A stretch of 64,000 bases of DNA from Glycomyces sp040645615 (GCF_040645615.1 NZ_JBEYYO010000016.1:69153-133152); one strand, 5' to 3'; shown: positions 25,119 to 34,625, counted from the first letter of the stretch. A program made the numbers and translations. Notes: generated by a model not told the origin, from the letters alone.

Positions 25119-27859
25119 AGCCCCAGTTTGGACAGTTCGGTCCGAGAGGCCACGCCGAGTTTCGGGTAGGCCTTGTAGAGGTGGTAGCCGGCGGTGCGCG
25201 GGCTCAGGTAGAGCTGTTCGCCGATCTCGCGGTTGCTCAGGCCCGCGGCGGCGAGTCTGACGACTTGCAGCTCTTGCGGAGTGAGCTTCTCGGCGAGGTC
25301 GGGGGCGGCCTCCACCGGGCCCGCGTCCCCGGCGGCCCGCAGTTCACGGCGCACCCGCTCGGCCCACGGTTCGGCGCCCAGGCGCTCGAACACCGCTGCG
25401 GCCGAACGCAACCGCTGCTTCGCCTCGTTGACCCGCCGGGCCCGGCGCAGCCATTCGCCGTACAGCAGGTCGGTGCGCGCGGCCTCGAACGGGACCCCGT
25501 CGCCGTCACCGCCCAACGCGGCCTGGTGGTGGAGCTCGACGGCCCGCTCGTAGTGGGCGCCGGCCTCGGCGTCGGCGGCCAGCAGGCCCCGGCAGCGCTC
25601 GGTGACCGCCTGAAGATGCGGCTGCTCGTCGGCGGCGGCCCATTCGGCGTACCACTCGAACGCGGCCGCGACCGGGGCCACGTCCCCGGTGCGCACGGCG
25701 GCCTCGACGGCCACCGGCACCAGCGTGAGCATCTCCCCCGGCGCGTTCGAGTTGAACTGGGTCATGAGCCGGTGCAGCGCTTCCTCGTTGCGGCCCAACG
25801 AGAAGTCGAGCAGCGCATAGGCGGTGTCGGCCACCACCACGGTGTCGGCGGGCGAGTCGGCCCGGGCCGCGTCCACGAGTTCCCGCACCCGCTCCTCCTG
25901 GCCGCGCCACGCGGCGATCGGCGCGAGCAGGTGGGCGCGGGCCTTGACGGGGCCGATGCGCTGGCCCAGTTCGACCGAGAGCTCGATCGCGTTGTCGGCC
26001 AGCGCTTCGGCGTCCTTCCAGCGGCCGCGCTGGAACTCGGTGAGTCCGTTGAGGATCAGGAGCCGGGGCAGGGGTCCGATCGCGCCACTTTGGCGGGCCT
26101 CGCGCATCGCGCCGGAGGCGAGCTGCTCGGCGGCGGCCACGTCGCCGACGAGGGTCTGCCACCACGCGACCATCGCGCGGTCTTCGATGGGCACCGATTC
26201 GCCGAAGCCGACGTGGATGGCGATGAGCCTGCGCAGCGCCTCGACGGCTTCGGTGATCGTGACGGTGCAGGAGCGGTTGAATCCGCCGGTGCCGATGGCC
26301 AGGTCGCGGACCCACGGGGAGTGGTCGATCCCGAGGCGTTCGGCGTGCTCGGCCGCGACTTCGGCGCGGGAGAAGTCCCCTGCCTGCCAGGCGAGTTCGA
26401 CGGCGCGGAACAGCGGGTAGCCCGCGGACTCGGGTTCGGCGGCGATGAAGTGGTCGGCCGCTTCCATGTAGAGACGGTAGGCCTCGCGCACGTCGTTGTT
26501 CCACGCCGCGACCGTCCCGGCGATGATCGTGGCCCGGGCGTGGATCTTCCGGTCGCTCGTGGACCGTCCTATTTGGGCGCACAACTCCCATGCCTTGGGG
26601 CCGTTGCCTGCCGCGGCGGCCGCTTCGGCCGCCCTCAGGAGACGGCGGCCTCGTTCGGGCCCTTCGGGAGTGAAGGAGGCGGCGCGTTCGAACACGGCGA
26701 ACTCGACGTTGTGCCCGCCGCACGTGGAGGCGCACACGGCGGTGGCCTCCAATGCCGCGGCCACGTCCTCGTCAGGGCCGGTCGCGGCGGCGGCCAGGTG
26801 GTGGGGCCTGCGGTAGTCCTCGGGGTCGAGCACGTCGGCGATGATCCGGTGGACTTCGATGCGGCGGAACATCGGCGCGCCCTGGTAGGCGGCGGTGCGG
26901 ATGAGCGGGTGGCCGAACGCGAAGCGGCCCCCTTCGAAGCGCACCAGGTCGTCGGCTTCGGCGGGCGCGAGGTCGGTGAGCTGCGCGCCGAGTTTCGCGG
27001 CGGCGTCGAGGATGAGCGCGGTGTCGGCCGCGTCCTCGGCGGCGATCACCAACAGGAGCGTGCGGGTCAGCTCGGGGAGGCGTTCGATGCGGTCGCCGAA
27101 AACCTGCTTGAGGCGGCCGGTGGTGGTGCGCGGGCCGTGCCATTCGACGGCCAGGCGCGTGTCGGACTCTACTGTGGGCAGTTCCAGGAGTGCCAGCGGG
27201 TTCCCTTCGGCGGCACGCAGCAGGCGCGTTCGTGACGCGTACGAGACCCCGCTGAGGCGCTCGCCGAGCACCGCTGCGGCGGCCTCGTCGTCCAAGGGGC
27301 CCAAGCGGATCTCGTCGAGCCCGGGGGTCGGGAAGTGGGGAGCGTAGCCTTCGCGCACCGCGATGAGCACCGCCGCCGACTCGGCGGCGAGGCGCTTGGC
27401 GATGAACAGCAGGACGGCCGCCGAATCGGGGTCGAGCCAATGCGCGTCGTCCACGACGCACAGCACCGGCCGCTGCCCGGCGGCCTCGGTGAGCAGGCTC
27501 AACGCGGCCAGGCCCACGGTGAACCGCAGGTCGCCGGGCGGAGCGCCCTTGTCGGGGGCCGCCGCCAGGCCCAGGATCCGCGAGAGCACGCACGCGTGGT
27601 GCTCCGGTATCGCCTCCAGGTGGCCCGCGAGCGGCAGGAGCAGCGCCTGAAGGCCCGCGAACGACCACGTGGCCTCGGATTCGACGCCGGTGCAGCGCAG
27701 CACCGTGAAGTCCTCCGCGGTGGCGGCCGCGGCCGTCACCAGGCTCGACTTGCCGATGCCCGCCTCGCCGCGCAGCACCACCGCGCCGCCCCTTCCGCTT
27801 CGGGCGTCGGCGATCAGGCGGGCGAGGGCGGCGGTCTCGGTGTCGCGTCCGTACAGCAC
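25115..27859 (-). CDS. LAL-type (AAA-LuxR) transcriptional regulator A
   Basis: A 914-residue regulator of the MalT/LAL class. The N-terminal ATPase domain has LYGRDTETAALARLIADARSG, the P-loop GEAGIGKSSLV and Walker B VLCVVDDAHWLDPDSAAV. A large TPR-like helical middle follows. The C-terminal LuxR helix-turn-helix reads LTPQELQVVRLAAAGLSNRE then SPRTAGYHL. Such proteins switch on target genes when an inducer and ATP bind. I start it at the GTG at 27859: TACCGT lies seven bases upstream, and earlier starts would run into the FMN reductase gene. It is paralogous to the regulator at 30637-33462. Confidence 0.9.
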   Translation of the reverse strand: MLYGRDTETAALARLIADARSGRGGAVVLRGEAGIGKSSLVTAAAATAEDFTVLRCTGVESEATWSFAGLQALLLPLAGHLEAIPEHHACVLSRILGLAAAPDKGAPPGDLRFTVGLAALSLLTEAAGQRPVLCVVDDAHWLDPDSAAVLLFIAKRLAAESAAVLIAVREGYAPHFPTPGLDEIRLGPLDDEAAAAVLGERLSGVSYASRTRLLRAAEGNPLALLELPTVESDTRLAVEWHGPRTTTGRLKQVFGDRIERLPELTRTLLLVIAAEDAADTALILDAAAKLGAQLTDLAPAEADDLVRFEGGRFAFGHPLIRTAAYQGAPMFRRIEVHRIIADVLDPEDYRRPHHLAAAATGPDEDVAAALEATAVCASTCGGHNVEFAVFERAASFTPEGPERGRRLLRAAEAAAAAGNGPKAWELCAQIGRSTSDRKIHARATIIAGTVAAWNNDVREAYRLYMEAADHFIAAEPESAGYPLFRAVELAWQAGDFSRAEVAAEHAERLGIDHSPWVRDLAIGTGGFNRSCTVTITEAVEALRRLIAIHVGFGESVPIEDRAMVAWWQTLVGDVAAAEQLASGAMREARQSGAIGPLPRLLILNGLTEFQRGRWKDAEALADNAIELSVELGQRIGPVKARAHLLAPIAAWRGQEERVRELVDAARADSPADTVVVADTAYALLDFSLGRNEEALHRLMTQFNSNAPGEMLTLVPVAVEAAVRTGDVAPVAAAFEWYAEWAAADEQPHLQAVTERCRGLLAADAEAGAHYERAVELHHQAALGGDGDGVPFEAARTDLLYGEWLRRARRVNEAKQRLRSAAAVFERLGAEPWAERVRRELRAAGDAGPVEAAPDLAEKLTPQELQVVRLAAAGLSNREIGEQLYLSPRTAGYHLYKAYPKLGVASRTELSKLGL

Positions 27860-27951
27860 GCGTCCAACGGTACCGCCGCCGGGCCGATCCGCCAGGTCCC
27901 CGGACCCGGTCCCAGGACCAAAGGACCAGGCCACCTCGGGCCTCGTCACCG

Positions 27952-28554
27952 TTAGAACGGGGCGGGCATCGGGGTCGCCTCCCTGGCCTCGGACAGCGCG
28001 CGGCCCCACCATCCGAGCTCGTCAAGCATATTCTTGGCCGCGGGCTCCTCGTCGGCGAACTTGGTGAACTCGCCGTTCTCGTTGAAGTGCTGGTAGAACC
28101 GCGGGAACGCGATCGAGTTGCGGATGGTGAGGGTGCGCAGCTCGGGGAAGACCTGACGCAGGTGCTGCGCGGCGTGCTGCCCGCCGGTGATCTTCCCGCC
28201 GTAGGTGACCAGCGCCACGGGCTTGGCGGCCCATTCGTTCATGTAGTAGTCGATGGCGTGCTTGAGCGCCGCGGGGATCGACATGTTGTACTCGCCGGTG
28301 ACCACCACGAACGCGTCGGCGCGGTGCAGCCGCTCCGAAAGCGCCGCGACCTGCGCGGACGGGTCGCCCTCGGTCGCCCACATGTCCTGCTCGGTGAGGT
28401 GCTGCGGCAGGTCGGCGTCGAGCAGGTCGATCAGGTCGACCTCGAACTCGCCGTGCTGCGCGGCGATCTCGGCGATCCACTTGGCGGGCACCGGACCCCA
28501 GCGGCCCTCGCGGGTGGTCCCGATGATGACGGCCAGCTTCAGTTTGTCGCTCAT
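27952..28554 (-). CDS. NADPH-dependent FMN reductase-like flavoprotein
   Basis: A 200-residue flavodoxin-fold protein. The FMN phosphate loop is VIIGTTREGRWGPVPAKWI. The re-face loop is VVVTGEYNMSIPAALKHAIDY, and YGGKITGGQHAAQHL is typical of this NAD(P)H:FMN/quinone reductase group. It probably reduces quinones or free flavin in the cytosol. GAAGGAACGG lies upstream of the ATG. It is divergent from the MFS gene and lies upstream of LAL regulator A on the same strand, so the three may form one regulated unit. Confidence 0.92.
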   Translation of the reverse strand: MSDKLKLAVIIGTTREGRWGPVPAKWIAEIAAQHGEFEVDLIDLLDADLPQHLTEQDMWATEGDPSAQVAALSERLHRADAFVVVTGEYNMSIPAALKHAIDYYMNEWAAKPVALVTYGGKITGGQHAAQHLRQVFPELRTLTIRNSIAFPRFYQHFNENGEFTKFADEEPAAKNMLDELGWWGRALSEAREATPMPAPF

Positions 28555-28624
28555 GATGTTCCGTTCCTTCGGACTCGTGCGGTTCGAACTCGAAGCTACG
28601 GACGAGGCGACGGGCGGGGCATCT

Positions 28625-28650
28625 GTCGCTCGACTGGACCCCGACTGGGA
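28625..28650 (+). promoter_or_regulatory. Motif shared with the second LAL–MFS unit
   Basis: GTCGCTCGACTGG at 28625-28637, closely followed by a second CGACTGGGACC at about 28641-28651, lies between the divergent FMN reductase and MFS genes. The same word with one or two changes occurs at 33530 and 33615 next to the paralogous unit. The spacing here and the link to LAL-type regulators make it a candidate activator site, but this is inference. Confidence 0.5.
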
Positions 28651-28732
28651 CCGTCGACCTGCCCGGGCCGGTCGGCGCATTCGGTCGGTCGACGGATGCG
28701 GGCACGGTCGACTCCTTCTTAGCGTTGCGCCC

Positions 28733-30106
28733 ATGACCACCACAGCAGCGGCCCCCGAAGCGGCCGCCACCACCAGATGGCCGGCGATCATCGCCGTCGG
28801 CTTCGCCCAACTCGTCGTCGCCGGAGGCATGTCCAGCCTCGCGGTCGCCCTGCCCGCGATCCGCACCGAATTCGGCGTCACCGAGGCCGCCACGGCCTGG
28901 GTGCTCCTGTCCTACGCGCTCCCGATGGGCGCCGTCGCGATCGGCGCGGGCCGCCTCGCCGACCGCGCCGACCTGCGCGCCGTGGCCGTCTTCGCCATGA
29001 CGGCCCTCGCGGCCGGTTCGATCGCGGCCGCTCTCGCCCCCTCGTTCGCGCTGCTCATCGCCGCGCGTGCGCTCAGCGGCCTGCTCGGCGGGCTCCTGTT
29101 CGGGATGACCGGCCGCATCATCGTCACCTCGGCCACCGCCTCGCAGCGCGGCCGGGCCATGTCGGTGATCGCGCTGCTCATGACGATCGGCGGCATGGGC
29201 ATGGTCGGCGCGGGCGGCTTCATCGTGGCCGCGTTCGACTGGCGCGGCCTGTTCTGGGTCTTCGCGATCCTCTCGGCCGCCGCCCTGGCCGCGCTCGCGG
29301 TCGCGGTGCCCAGCAACGGCACCGGCCTGCCCCGGCCCGACCGGACCCTGCTCGTGGAGGTCGCGACGTCGGGCGGCGCGATCACGGCGTTCCTGCTGGC
29401 GTTCGAGTACGTCGACTCCGACCCTTGGATCGCGTTGGGGGCCTTGGTTTCGAGCGTCGCGCTGGCGACGGTGTGGGTGCGAAGGCCCGCGTCGGCACCG
29501 ACGGTCGCGCTGCTGCGCTCGCCGGTCATGGCCGGGGCGCTGCTGAGCCTGACGTTGCTGTCGTCGGTGACGGGCCTGCTGAACTTCAGCCTGCCGTTCC
29601 TGCTCACCGACGTACAGGGCGTGCGCCCCGAGCTGGTGTCGACGGTGATGCTCACCTTCATCGGCGGCGTCGCGGCGATGACGCCGCTCGCGGGCTGGCT
29701 GGCCGACAAGCTCGGCCCGGGCCGCGTCTCGCTGGCCGGAGCGGCACTCGTGGTCGCGGCGATCGTGCCGCTGCTGTTCGTGAACGCCGAGACCGGCCTG
29801 GTCGACCTCGGAGTGCGAATCGGCCTGGTGGGCTTGGCCTTCGGGATCTTCAACACCCCGATGAACACGCACCTGCTGGTCTCGGCCCCGCCCGAGCAAC
29901 CGGGCACGGCCGGAGCATTCCTGGCCACGACACGCACCATCGGGACCTCACTGGGCCCGGTCGTCGCGGCGCTGGCCTGGGGCCTGGGCACGACGGCGGT
30001 CGACGGCTACCGCCTCTCGGCCTGGACGATAGCCCTGATCCTCGTGGCGGGAGCGGCCCTCCAGGCAACGACGAAGCCCTGGCGAACTCCGACCCCCGCG
30101 AATTGA
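28733..30106 (+). CDS. MFS transporter (drug-efflux type) A
   Basis: A 457-residue major facilitator with about 12-14 transmembrane helices. Typical elements are LAVALPAIRTEFGVTEAATAW, the loop GRLADRADLRAV (motif A), the helix-4 Arg region ARALSGLLGGLLFGMTGRII and DWRGLFWVFAILS. It most resembles EmrB/QacA-type proton-driven exporters of hydrophobic compounds. The substrate is unknown. The ATG at 28733 is seven bases after TAGCGT, so the mRNA is probably leaderless. It is paired with LAL regulator A and a divergent FMN reductase. Confidence 0.9.
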   Translation: MTTTAAAPEAAATTRWPAIIAVGFAQLVVAGGMSSLAVALPAIRTEFGVTEAATAWVLLSYALPMGAVAIGAGRLADRADLRAVAVFAMTALAAGSIAAALAPSFALLIAARALSGLLGGLLFGMTGRIIVTSATASQRGRAMSVIALLMTIGGMGMVGAGGFIVAAFDWRGLFWVFAILSAAALAALAVAVPSNGTGLPRPDRTLLVEVATSGGAITAFLLAFEYVDSDPWIALGALVSSVALATVWVRRPASAPTVALLRSPVMAGALLSLTLLSSVTGLLNFSLPFLLTDVQGVRPELVSTVMLTFIGGVAAMTPLAGWLADKLGPGRVSLAGAALVVAAIVPLLFVNAETGLVDLGVRIGLVGLAFGIFNTPMNTHLLVSAPPEQPGTAGAFLATTRTIGTSLGPVVAALAWGLGTTAVDGYRLSAWTIALILVAGAALQATTKPWRTPTPAN

Positions 30107-30636
30107 GAGCAGCGCGGAGCGGGCATTTCGGCCGCACGACCCAACTGATTCTTGGGCCCCCGGTTCAAATACCGTGCCACAGGGGTACGACAAGAAAATA
30201 ACGACCGCGCAGGTCCCACGCCACAAGGCGTGGGACCCGCGCGGCACTCACGTTTTGCGAGGCAAGGGAAGTGTCGGTGCCTCGCGCGATCATTGATTCG
30301 GGGGCGCTTGTGGCGCGACACGCCCGAGCGCGGGGGTTGGTCCCTGCGGTCGGGCGTGTCGGAACTCGATTGCCCCCGACTGCAATGATCGCGCGAAGGT
30401 ACGACATCGCCCCGAAGCGAGCGACACTCGCACGCGAAAGCGAGGACCGGGGCGGTCGGCGGCGAGTGTCGGTGCCTCGCGCGATCATTGATTCGGGGGC
30501 GCCTGCGTGGCGACACGCCCGACCGCGTGTGCAGCACCCGTCATGCCGATGTCGTACCCATGCGGGATCGTTGTAACCGGGGGCTTTCGGATTCCGACAC
30601 GCCCGAGCGCGGGGGTGGGCGTGTCGCCTGCTGCGC
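30107..30636. repeat. Repeat-rich intergenic spacer between the two LAL units
   Basis: GTGTCGGTGCCTCGCGCGAT plus the next 17 bases (CATTGATTCGGGGGCGC) is repeated at 30271 and 30466, 195 bp apart. CGACACGCCCGAGCGCGGGG-like words occur in direct orientation at 30316, 30511 and 30595. A partial inverted copy (CCCCCGACTGCAATGATCGC) lies near 30373. GTACGAC words recur at about 30186, 30398 and (inverted) 30551. No coherent protein frame spans the region, and it is less GC-rich than its neighbours. It looks like several decayed copies of one dispersed element. Confidence 0.7.
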
Positions 30637-33462
30637 TTACAGGTCGAGCTTGGCGAGTTCCGTTCGCGAGGAGACGCCGAGCTTCGGGTAGGCGTTGTAG
30701 AGGTGGTAGCCGACCGTCCTCGGGCTGACGAACAGCTGCTCTCCGATTTGGCGGTTGGTGAGGCCGTCGGCGGCGAGGCGGACCACTTGGAGTTCTTGCG
30801 GGGTCAGCGATTCGGCGAGGTCGGGTTTGGCCTCGATCGCCGTCGAGTCGCCCGCGGCTCGCAGTTCGCCTTGGGCCCGTTGGGTCCACGGGACCGCACC
30901 GAGGCGTTCGAAGACCTCGGTGGCCTCCCGCAGGTGCGCCCGCGCCTCGTTGATGCGGCGGGCGCGGCGCAGCCATTCGCCGTAGACCAGCTCGGTGCGC
31001 GCCCGCTCGAACGGGTCGATGTCGTCGGCCCGGTGCAGCTCCACCGCCCGCGCGTAATGCGTGCCCGCCTCGGCCTCGATCGCCATCAGGCCGCGGCAGC
31101 GCTCGACGAGCGCCTCCCAGTACGACCGGCCCGTGGCGTCCGCCCAGTCGGCGAACCAGTCGAAGGCCTCCTTGACCTCCGCGATCCTCCCCGACCGGAA
31201 CGCGGCCTCCACCAGCGTGGGCACCTGCGTGAGCACCTCCATCGGCGAAGTGCCCTCCGCGATGCGCTGCAACCGGTCGAACGCCGCCTCATGGCGGCCC
31301 AGGCCCAGCTCCAGCAGCCCCAGCGCGGTGTCGGCGGGGATCACCGAGTCCTCGGGCGCGTCCTCGATGGCGGCCGCGACCAGTTCGCGGCAGCGCCGCT
31401 CCTCGCCGCGGATCGCCGCGATCGGCAGCAGGACCCAGATGCGGCCCTGCATGAGGACGCGGCGGTCGTGCTGCTCGTGCGCGAGCTCGATCGCGCTGGT
31501 GGCCGAGGCTTGAGCGTCAGCGTAACGTCCATAGTGGAGTTGCGTCTGCGCGCGCACCAGCAGCGCGCACACCAAGGGCCCCATGGCACCTCGCACCCGG
31601 CAGTCGCGCACCTGCTCGGTGGCCGCCTGGTGCGCCGCGGGCACGTCTCCGGCCAGGAGTCGCCAGCGCGCGGCCAGGACCTGGTCGAAGGCTTTGAAGT
31701 CCTCGTGGAGCGGCTGGTAGTAGTCGTAGAGCGAGCGCAGCGCGTCGACCGCTTCCCCGGCGGTGTCGTCGGGCTGGCGGTTGAGGCCGGCGGCGGCGCG
31801 GGCGAGGCGGCGGACCCAGGCGTTGTTGGAGCCGCCGTACTTGGAGGCCAGGCCCGACGCGTACTTGACCTTCGCGAAATCGCCTGTCTCCCAGGCGTTC
31901 CAGACGCCGCGCAGGAGCGGGTAGCCGGTGTTCTCGTGGCCGGTGGCGGCGTAGTACTCGGCCGATTCCATCCACACGTCGAAGCCCTTGGAGTCCCCGG
32001 CCCAGGACAGGATCGTGGCCCGGATGAGGGCGGTGCGGGCCAGGAGCACGTGGTCGTCGGTGAGGCGCTCGGCCGCTTCGGCCAGTTCCACGGCTTTGCC
32101 GGTCATGCCTGCCGCGTAAGCGGTCTGGGCGGCGGCGACGAGGCGGCGGGCGCGGTGGTAGGGGTCGGGGGTGAAGCTGGCGGCGCGTTCGAGGGCTGCC
32201 ATCTCGGCGACGCAGCCGCCGCGTTCGGCCTCATAGGACGCGATGGATTCGAGTGCGGCGGCGGCGTTCTCGTCGAGGCCGGTGGTGGCGGCGGCGAGGT
32301 GGCGGGCGGCGCGGATGTCGTCGTCGCCGAAGGCCTCGGACAGGGCCCGGTGGGCTTCGATGCGGCGGGCGCGCGGCGCGGAGTGGTATGCGGTGGAACG
32401 GATCAGCGGGTGCACGAACTCGATGCGGCCGCGGTGGTAGCGCACCAGATCGTCCACTTCGGCCGGTTCGAGGTCGCGGAGGCTGCAATTGAGCCGCACC
32501 GCGGCTTCGGCGATCACGGCGGTCTCGCCGGTCTCCTCGGCGGCGGCGAGCAGGATGATCGTGCGGGTGCAGTCGGGGAGGGCGATGATGCGTTCGGTGA
32601 ACGCCTGTTTGATGCGCGAGGTGGTGGAGTAGCGGCTGTTGGAGGTGTCGGCCCGCAGCAGCGACTCCTCGTTGTCGGCGGCCGGGAGCTCCAGCAGCGC
32701 CAGCGGGTTGCCCTCGGCCATGCGCAGGATCCAGTCGCGGCTGGTGAACGGCAGGTCGTCGGTGCGGGTGTCGAGGATCGCCTGGGAGGCGGCGAGGTCG
32801 AGCGGGCCGAGGGTGAGTTCGGGGATGCCCGGCGCGGGGAAGTCGGGCGCGAACCCGTCGCGCACGACCAGGACCATGCCCAGCGATTCGGTGCCGAGGC
32901 GCCTGGCGGCGAACAGGAGTGCGTTGGTGGAGTCGCGGTCGAGCCAGTGGGCGTCGTCGATGACGACGTAGACCGGCTGCTTCGCCGAGGCGTCGACCAG
33001 GAGGTTCAGCAGCGCGAGCCCGACCTGGAGCGAGTGGGCGCGGCCGGTGCCGTCGCCCATGCCCAGGGCGGTGCGCAGGGCTTCGGCCTGGGCCGCGGGG
33101 AGGCGGTCGATGCGGTCGAGCAGCGGGTGGAGCAGCATTTGCAGCCCGGCGTACGACCAGGTGTGCTCGGCTTCGACGCCGAGGGTGCGCAGCACGGTGA
33201 AGCCTTCGGCGCGGCCGATGACGGCGTCGACGATCGCGGATTTGCCGATGCCGGGTTCGCCGCGCACGACCAGAGCGCCGCCGTGGCCGACGCGGGCGCC
33301 GTCGAGGAGCGCCTGGATCGCGTCCAGCTCCGAGTCGCGTCCATAGAGGACGGTTCGGTGCGAGGCGTCGCGGTCGACCGGATCGGCCTCGGCCAAAGCA
33401 CCGCGGGACGGGTCACCGCTCGCGCGCGCGAAAGCGGGGGCGGGATTCGGCTTCGACCGCAC
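30637..33462 (-). CDS. LAL-type (AAA-LuxR) transcriptional regulator B
   Basis: A 941-residue paralogue of regulator A with the same domain order. It has TVLYGRDSELDAIQALLDGA, P-loop GEPGIGKSAIVDAV, Walker B VYVVIDDAHWLDRDSTNALL, a helical TPR-like middle, and the LuxR domain LTPQELQVVRLAADGLTNRQ then SPRTVGYHLYNAYPKLGV. The near-identity of the last 60 residues to regulator A suggests overlapping DNA targets. I prefer the GTG at 33462, which has GGATGGAG five bases upstream and a TACGCT -10 about 40 bases upstream. The frame is open to an ATG at 33534. Confidence 0.88.
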   Translation of the reverse strand: MRSKPNPAPAFARASGDPSRGALAEADPVDRDASHRTVLYGRDSELDAIQALLDGARVGHGGALVVRGEPGIGKSAIVDAVIGRAEGFTVLRTLGVEAEHTWSYAGLQMLLHPLLDRIDRLPAAQAEALRTALGMGDGTGRAHSLQVGLALLNLLVDASAKQPVYVVIDDAHWLDRDSTNALLFAARRLGTESLGMVLVVRDGFAPDFPAPGIPELTLGPLDLAASQAILDTRTDDLPFTSRDWILRMAEGNPLALLELPAADNEESLLRADTSNSRYSTTSRIKQAFTERIIALPDCTRTIILLAAAEETGETAVIAEAAVRLNCSLRDLEPAEVDDLVRYHRGRIEFVHPLIRSTAYHSAPRARRIEAHRALSEAFGDDDIRAARHLAAATTGLDENAAAALESIASYEAERGGCVAEMAALERAASFTPDPYHRARRLVAAAQTAYAAGMTGKAVELAEAAERLTDDHVLLARTALIRATILSWAGDSKGFDVWMESAEYYAATGHENTGYPLLRGVWNAWETGDFAKVKYASGLASKYGGSNNAWVRRLARAAAGLNRQPDDTAGEAVDALRSLYDYYQPLHEDFKAFDQVLAARWRLLAGDVPAAHQAATEQVRDCRVRGAMGPLVCALLVRAQTQLHYGRYADAQASATSAIELAHEQHDRRVLMQGRIWVLLPIAAIRGEERRCRELVAAAIEDAPEDSVIPADTALGLLELGLGRHEAAFDRLQRIAEGTSPMEVLTQVPTLVEAAFRSGRIAEVKEAFDWFADWADATGRSYWEALVERCRGLMAIEAEAGTHYARAVELHRADDIDPFERARTELVYGEWLRRARRINEARAHLREATEVFERLGAVPWTQRAQGELRAAGDSTAIEAKPDLAESLTPQELQVVRLAADGLTNRQIGEQLFVSPRTVGYHLYNAYPKLGVSSRTELAKLDL

Positions 33463-33529
33463 GGCGACTCCATCCTCACGACGACCGGGGACCTTCCCAG
33501 CGTATCGGCGGTGCCCGCCGATCGCATCT

Positions 33530-33629
33530 GTCATTCGACTGGGGTGTACCGGGGCCGGTTTGACCTGGGCGAACGCGGTCGCCTACCGGGTTCGCGCACC
33601 AGTCGCCGACCCCGGTCGTTCGACTGGGG
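33530..33629 (+). promoter_or_regulatory. Two copies of the LAL-unit motif upstream of the half-MFS gene
   Basis: GTCATTCGACTGGGG at 33530 and GTCGTTCGACTGGGG at 33615 match the motif at 28625 in the paralogous unit. The second copy abuts the expected -35 of the following gene, whose -10 is TAGCGT (33650-33655). The -10 and distance to the ATG (TAGCGT plus seven bases) are also the same as in the first unit. Confidence 0.55.
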
Positions 33630-33662
33630 CGCACGGGCGCGGACGCTCGTAGCGTTCAGGCC

Positions 33663-34625
33663 ATGACCGCTCCAGCAGACACCCACGGACGGCCGTCCAC
33701 CAGGGCGACGCCGGACCCAGCGAAACCCGCCGCGAGGCGGAGCCGCACCACGCCGCCGACCGACACGCGTCGCGCCGTGAAGCGACGGCAGACGACGCTT
33801 CCGACCGCGCCTGTGCGCACCACCGATGCGGCGGAGGAGGCACGGACGACGAAGTCGCTCGCCTCGGAAGCCGTGTCTGCGCAAACGCACCCGCGCGCCG
33901 CCGATGCGGTGGCGGACGAGGGAGCGGGGACGACAGCACCAAGGCCTGCCGCAGCGATCGCCGAAGGGCCGCAGCCGAAGGCGTCGACCGGCAGTGCGGG
34001 AACCGCGGACGGGCGGTCCCGCGAAACCGAGCGCGCCGCCAGGTCGAAGACCCCGTCGCACCGGCGCGCTGTGGCGTTCACCGCCGCCGCCGCGCAGGCC
34101 GTCGCTTTCACCTCGGCCGCACTGCTCTTGTTCCTGTGCACGGACATCGCCGCGGAGTTCACCGCCTCGTCCGCGAGCCGGTGGTGGCCGCTGGGGGCGT
34201 TCGCGCTGGCGATGACCTTGGCCGCCAACGCGACCCGCCGCACCGGGGACCTCGGCCGGGCCAGGTACACCGGCGCGCTCGCCTTGGGCGGCTTGACGCT
34301 CGGCTCGCTCGCCCTGGCGCTCGCGCCGACGTTCTGGTTCGCCGTGGTCGCGGCCGGAGCGACCGGCGCGGCCGCGGGACTGGTCGTGGCGATCGCGGGC
34401 CGTGTGCTCGCGGCCGTCGAGTACGGCGACGGCTCGGCCTCGGTCGCGCTCTCGGCGGCGGCCCTGCTCACGGGCATCATCGCGGGAACCGGAGCGCTGT
34501 TCCTGCTGCCGCTGTACGGCTGGCGGGGCGTGTTCGGCCTCGTCGTGGTCGCCGGCGTCCTGGCGGGGTGGAAATTCGCCGAGCTTGTCCCGATACGTGC
34601 GCAGCGTAAGCGAACAGACACGTGA
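33663..34625 (+). CDS. Half-size MFS-like membrane protein with disordered N-terminal extension
   Basis: A 320-residue protein. Residues 1-130 are a Thr/Ala/Arg/Pro-rich, probably disordered region. Residues 135-310 form about six transmembrane helices that align with the first half of MFS transporter A. Compare AGRVLAAVEYGDGSASVALS and GWRGVFGLVVVAGVLAG here with the GRIIVTSATASQRGRAMS and DWRGLFWVFAILSAAALA segments there. The second six-helix half is absent and the frame ends cleanly. It may dimerise to transport, may have become a sensor, or may be a remnant. The ATG is seven bases after TAGCGT. Confidence 0.75.
   Translation: MTAPADTHGRPSTRATPDPAKPAARRSRTTPPTDTRRAVKRRQTTLPTAPVRTTDAAEEARTTKSLASEAVSAQTHPRAADAVADEGAGTTAPRPAAAIAEGPQPKASTGSAGTADGRSRETERAARSKTPSHRRAVAFTAAAAQAVAFTSAALLLFLCTDIAAEFTASSASRWWPLGAFALAMTLAANATRRTGDLGRARYTGALALGGLTLGSLALALAPTFWFAVVAAGATGAAAGLVVAIAGRVLAAVEYGDGSASVALSAAALLTGIIAGTGALFLLPLYGWRGVFGLVVVAGVLAGWKFAELVPIRAQRKRTDT

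Noticed and set aside
30145..30180. tRNA-like T-arm (GGTTCAAAT) after the MFS gene
   Set aside because: The word looks like a T-loop, but the five-base stem does not pair and no D-arm, anticodon arm or acceptor stem can be built upstream.
25181..33666. Long plus-strand frames opposite both LAL regulators (684 and 987 codons)
   Set aside because: Gly/Arg/Val-rich shadows of the minus-strand regulators, without ribosome binding sites or homology.
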